Of a stretch of DNA of 64,000 nucleotides, positions 61,836 through 64,000 are shown in pieces. Position 1 is the stretch's first letter. Every line of letters starts with the position of its first letter. The position numbers and the translations under genes were made by a program. Source of the stretch: Algoriphagus vanfongensis DSM 17529 (GTDB lineage: Bacteria; Bacteroidota; Bacteroidia; Cytophagales; Cyclobacteriaceae). The notes beneath the pieces are model-generated. The model was not told the DNA's origin. It saw nothing but the letters and a program-made list of their open reading frames with translations, and made no database searches. The stretch spans positions 496,001 through 560,000 of the forward strand of contig NZ_AUBX01000010.1 in assembly GCF_000429465.1 (NCBI RefSeq). The letters are read 5' to 3'.

Positions 61836-63530
61836 CTATTGCTTCTCCTCTACCTTTCTTCTTCTCTCCAGCATTTCTTCTTTGGAGATCTGATCCACTC
61901 CATAAGTCCGATCGGGACCGCCTTTTTCCATAAATTGATCCACAAATCCCTGACTCAATTCTGAATTGTCCTTGTATTTGGCTCTCAGCTCGTCCAGCTT
62001 CTGATGAAGCTCAGCGCGAATCTCCGCATAAGCCGGATCCTCATAGACATTTTTCAATTCCAAAGGATCCTTTTGGCGATCGATCAGCTCCCATTCATCC
62101 TCTACATAGTAGTAGTGGATCAGTTTGTAATCCTGAGTGATGATCGCATAGTGTCGATTGACCATGTGCTCGGCCGGATACTCGTAGTAATGATAATACA
62201 CCGCATCACGGGTCCACTGATCCTCCTGTCCTGTCAACAGCGGAACCATGCTTTCTCCTTGCATATCGGATGGAGCTTCTATTCCGGCAGCATCTAGGAA
62301 AGTCTGTGCAAAATCAAGATTTTGTACCAAAGCATCGGATTGGGTTCCTGCTTTCACTTTGCCAGGCCAGGCTACCAAAAGCGGGGTTTTGAATGATTCA
62401 TCGTAGACGAATCGCTTGTCAAACCATCCATGCTCTCCCAAATAGAATCCTTGGTCAGAAGTGTACACGATAATGGTATTTTCCATCAGGTCATTGGCCT
62501 CCAGATAGTCCAGCAATCTTCCTACATTTTCATCCACTGAAGCGATCGTGCCCAGGTAATCCTGCATGTAGCGATTGTATTTCCAGCGCATGGTTTCCTC
62601 CTCGCTCATGTTTGGATAGGCCTTTTTGAAAGCTTCATTGATCGGGCCGTAGGCTTTGTCAAAACTAGCCTGCTGCTCTGGCGTAAATCGCTTCATCATA
62701 TTGATCAAACGAGCCTTATCAGGTCCAATCTCAGGGAGTCCGAGTTCGTCCATGGTCTCTGCAGACAGCTTGTTGTCTCCCGACCAACTCATGTGCTTCA
62801 GGATATTCATCTCTGTCTCCCCTGCAGGGGCAGTCCGACCGGAATAATCATCAAACAAGGTCTTGGGCTCCGGAAAAGACTTAGTGGTGTATTCTTCCAG
62901 ATGTCGCTCTGCCATCAGCCAAGCGCGATGTGGTGCCTTATGCAAATACATCAACATAAAAGGTTCTTCCTTATTCCTTTCGGTATCCAACCAGTCAATG
63001 GTCATGTCTGTGATGATATCGGTCACATAGCCTTCCTTCTGGATTTTACCTTCGTTTTTGGTGATGAAGTCGGGATTGTAATAGGAACCTTGCCCCGGCA
63101 AAATCTTGAATTGGTCAAAACCTTTGGGATTGTTGCCAAAATGAAGCTTTCCAAACATAGCCGTCTGATATCCTGCGTCCTGGAAGAGCTGCGGGAAAGT
63201 CACATTGGTGGTATCAAAAGGGGTAAGATTATCGATTTTACCATTCAGATGCGAGTGCTTTCCGGTAAGGATCGTCGCGCGGCTAGGTGCACAAATGGAA
63301 TTGGTCACAGAAGCTTGAGTAAACAGCATCCCCATCTCTGCTATCCGATCGATATTCGGAGTTTCGATCAGAGAATTGTCATAAGCTGAGATCGCCTGAT
63401 AGGCATGATCATCAGACATGATAAAGATGATATTAGGTCTCTCCTGTGCTGTTGTTTCAACTTTTTGCTCACAGGAGAAAACCGAAATCAGGGCTAATCC
63501 TCCAAGCAATAAGGGTGAATATTTTTTCAT
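61836..63530 (-). CDS. S1-family sulfatase lipoprotein, heparan-sulfatase-like (sulfatase 4)
   Basis: The 564-residue protein (start at 63530; the frame extends 18 codons upstream, but MKKYSPLLLGGLALISVFSC is a lipoprotein signal) has MSDDHAYQAISAY and the FGly signature NSICAPSRATILTGKHSHLNGK with Cys80. GKLHFG, YTSDQGFYLGEHGWFDKRFVYDES and FKTPLLVAWPG follow. The DQGFYLGEHGW and DKRFVYDES motifs recall the sulfatase group with heparan N-sulfatase- and iduronate-sulfatase-like members. It is 25 bases downstream of a close paralogue, and a terminator closes the unit. Confidence 0.92.
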   Translation of the reverse strand: MKKYSPLLLGGLALISVFSCEQKVETTAQERPNIIFIMSDDHAYQAISAYDNSLIETPNIDRIAEMGMLFTQASVTNSICAPSRATILTGKHSHLNGKIDNLTPFDTTNVTFPQLFQDAGYQTAMFGKLHFGNNPKGFDQFKILPGQGSYYNPDFITKNEGKIQKEGYVTDIITDMTIDWLDTERNKEEPFMLMYLHKAPHRAWLMAERHLEEYTTKSFPEPKTLFDDYSGRTAPAGETEMNILKHMSWSGDNKLSAETMDELGLPEIGPDKARLINMMKRFTPEQQASFDKAYGPINEAFKKAYPNMSEEETMRWKYNRYMQDYLGTIASVDENVGRLLDYLEANDLMENTIIVYTSDQGFYLGEHGWFDKRFVYDESFKTPLLVAWPGKVKAGTQSDALVQNLDFAQTFLDAAGIEAPSDMQGESMVPLLTGQEDQWTRDAVYYHYYEYPAEHMVNRHYAIITQDYKLIHYYYVEDEWELIDRQKDPLELKNVYEDPAYAEIRAELHQKLDELRAKYKDNSELSQGFVDQFMEKGGPDRTYGVDQISKEEMLERRRKVEEKQ

Positions 63531-63555
63531 AATGACGTTTAAAAATGACTGCGTG

Positions 63556-64000
63556 TTATTGGTTGGAAGGCGTCCTTCCGTCAAAGATCTTATCTAGCAA
63601 TTCGGTGTTTTTACCTCCTGCGTAGGAGTTGTTTTCCTGCAAATAATCCAGATACTCGTTCAGGTATTGTTGGGAAATCTGGGAATTGTCGCCGTACTTT
63701 TCTCTCAAACCATCCAGTTTTTGATGCAACTCCGCCTGAATCTCCGCATAGGCTGGATCATCGTAGACATTTTTGAGCTCCATAGGATCATTGATCCGGT
63801 CAATCAGTTCCCATTCATCCGCATCGAAGTAGTAGTGTACCAACTTGTATTCCTTCGTCACGATCGCATAGTGACGCTTCACCATGTGCACGGATGGGTA
63901 TTCGTAGTAGTGATAGTAAACGGCATCTCTAGTCCACTCTCCTTCTCCGGTCAGGAGTGGAAGCAAACTCTCGCCCTGCATATCACTAGGCGCATCTATT
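63556..64000 (-). CDS. S1-family sulfatase, C-terminal part, cut by right edge (sulfatase 5)
   Basis: This frame is open to the window edge; the first readable residues are IDAPSDMQGESLLPLLTGEG, so the gene begins outside. The 147 visible residues are a close paralogue of sulfatase 4: YYHYYEYPSVHMVKRHYAIVTKEYKLVHYYFDADEWELIDR matches almost position by position, with NVYDDPAYAEIQAELHQKLD. The C-terminal 35 residues differ. The two genes are 25 bases apart on the same strand, so they form a tandem operon. The catalytic part is off-window, so activity cannot be judged. Confidence 0.9.
   Translation of the reverse strand, partial: IDAPSDMQGESLLPLLTGEGEWTRDAVYYHYYEYPSVHMVKRHYAIVTKEYKLVHYYFDADEWELIDRINDPMELKNVYDDPAYAEIQAELHQKLDGLREKYGDNSQISQQYLNEYLDYLQENNSYAGGKNTELLDKIFDGRTPSNQ

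Noticed and set aside
62793..63389. 198-codon open frame antisense to sulfatase 4
   Set aside because: It lies opposite the sulfatase catalytic core, including the CAPSR region, and encodes no recognisable protein.
1..64000. Prophage, integrase, insertion sequence, restriction or CRISPR system
   Set aside because: No transposase, integrase, phage structural, methylase or Cas motif was seen in any frame with coding character.

Overview
The window looks like chromosome from a Bacteroidota bacterium of the order Cytophagales, most like Cyclobacteriaceae (an Algoriphagus-type marine heterotroph). The grounds are: PorU/PorV-type type IX secretion genes, tsaD next to tamB, Bacteroidota promoters of the TTTG / TAnnTTTG type, an almost complete lack of Shine-Dalgarno sequences, many sulfatases and lipoproteins, and typical Bacteroidota families (DUF2027-Smr, DUF4097, PspC with PadR, DUF1460, CtlX). 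No phage, integrase, transposase or CRISPR array is visible.

Region 1 (1-17.7 kb) is mostly core. It holds an NlpC/P60 cell-wall peptidase cut by the left edge, smpB, tsaD, tamB (head to head with tsaD), a photolyase / Smr / unknown operon, a cystathionine gamma-synthase-type enzyme, a VTT membrane protein, and a very large PorU-like sortase in an ATGA-overlapping operon with a PorV-like protein. Region 2 (18-27 kb) is regulatory and envelope: PadR plus a double-PspC protein, a beta-CASP metallo-hydrolase, a lipoprotein, then a five-gene ECF sigma cassette (sigma factor, anti-sigma-like membrane protein, two paralogous beta-barrel proteins, a DUF4097 beta-helix protein) bounded by an ECF-like promoter and a strong terminator.

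Region 3 (27-34.6 kb) has an intergenic mosaic of hairpin repeats, a membrane protein with a PaaE-like reductase, purB, DUF1801, CtlX with a beta-propeller protein, a Tat-exported Gfo/Idh/MocA oxidoreductase, and tRNA-Asn(GTT) with a clear promoter and terminator. Region 4 (34.6-39.1 kb) is an AraC-regulated set (AraC, DUF4386, MDR reductase, SDR) followed by an MtfA-type peptidase; a 17-bp direct repeat at exactly 21-bp spacing after araC is a good operator candidate.

Region 5 (39.3-64 kb) is catabolic and exported: a DAACS symporter, five sulfatases (the last cut by the right edge), a DUF1460 amidase-like protein, a cyclase-family hydrolase, a Tat-exported phosphocholine-specific phospholipase C, an M1 aminopeptidase, a DPP4-like S9 peptidase, a mannose-6-phosphate-isomerase-like cupin, an ACC-synthase-like aminotransferase with a serine hydrolase, a 1002-residue PVC-type heme lipoprotein, and a small porin. 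No SusC/SusD pair or formylglycine-generating enzyme lies in the window, so the sulfatases must rely on genes elsewhere.

The least-explained structures are three perfect 9-bp-stem hairpins with covarying stems and a shared CGCC head, the ECF cassette, the AraC direct repeats and the PorU2/PorV2-like pair. All family names come from recognising motifs by eye, with no database search.
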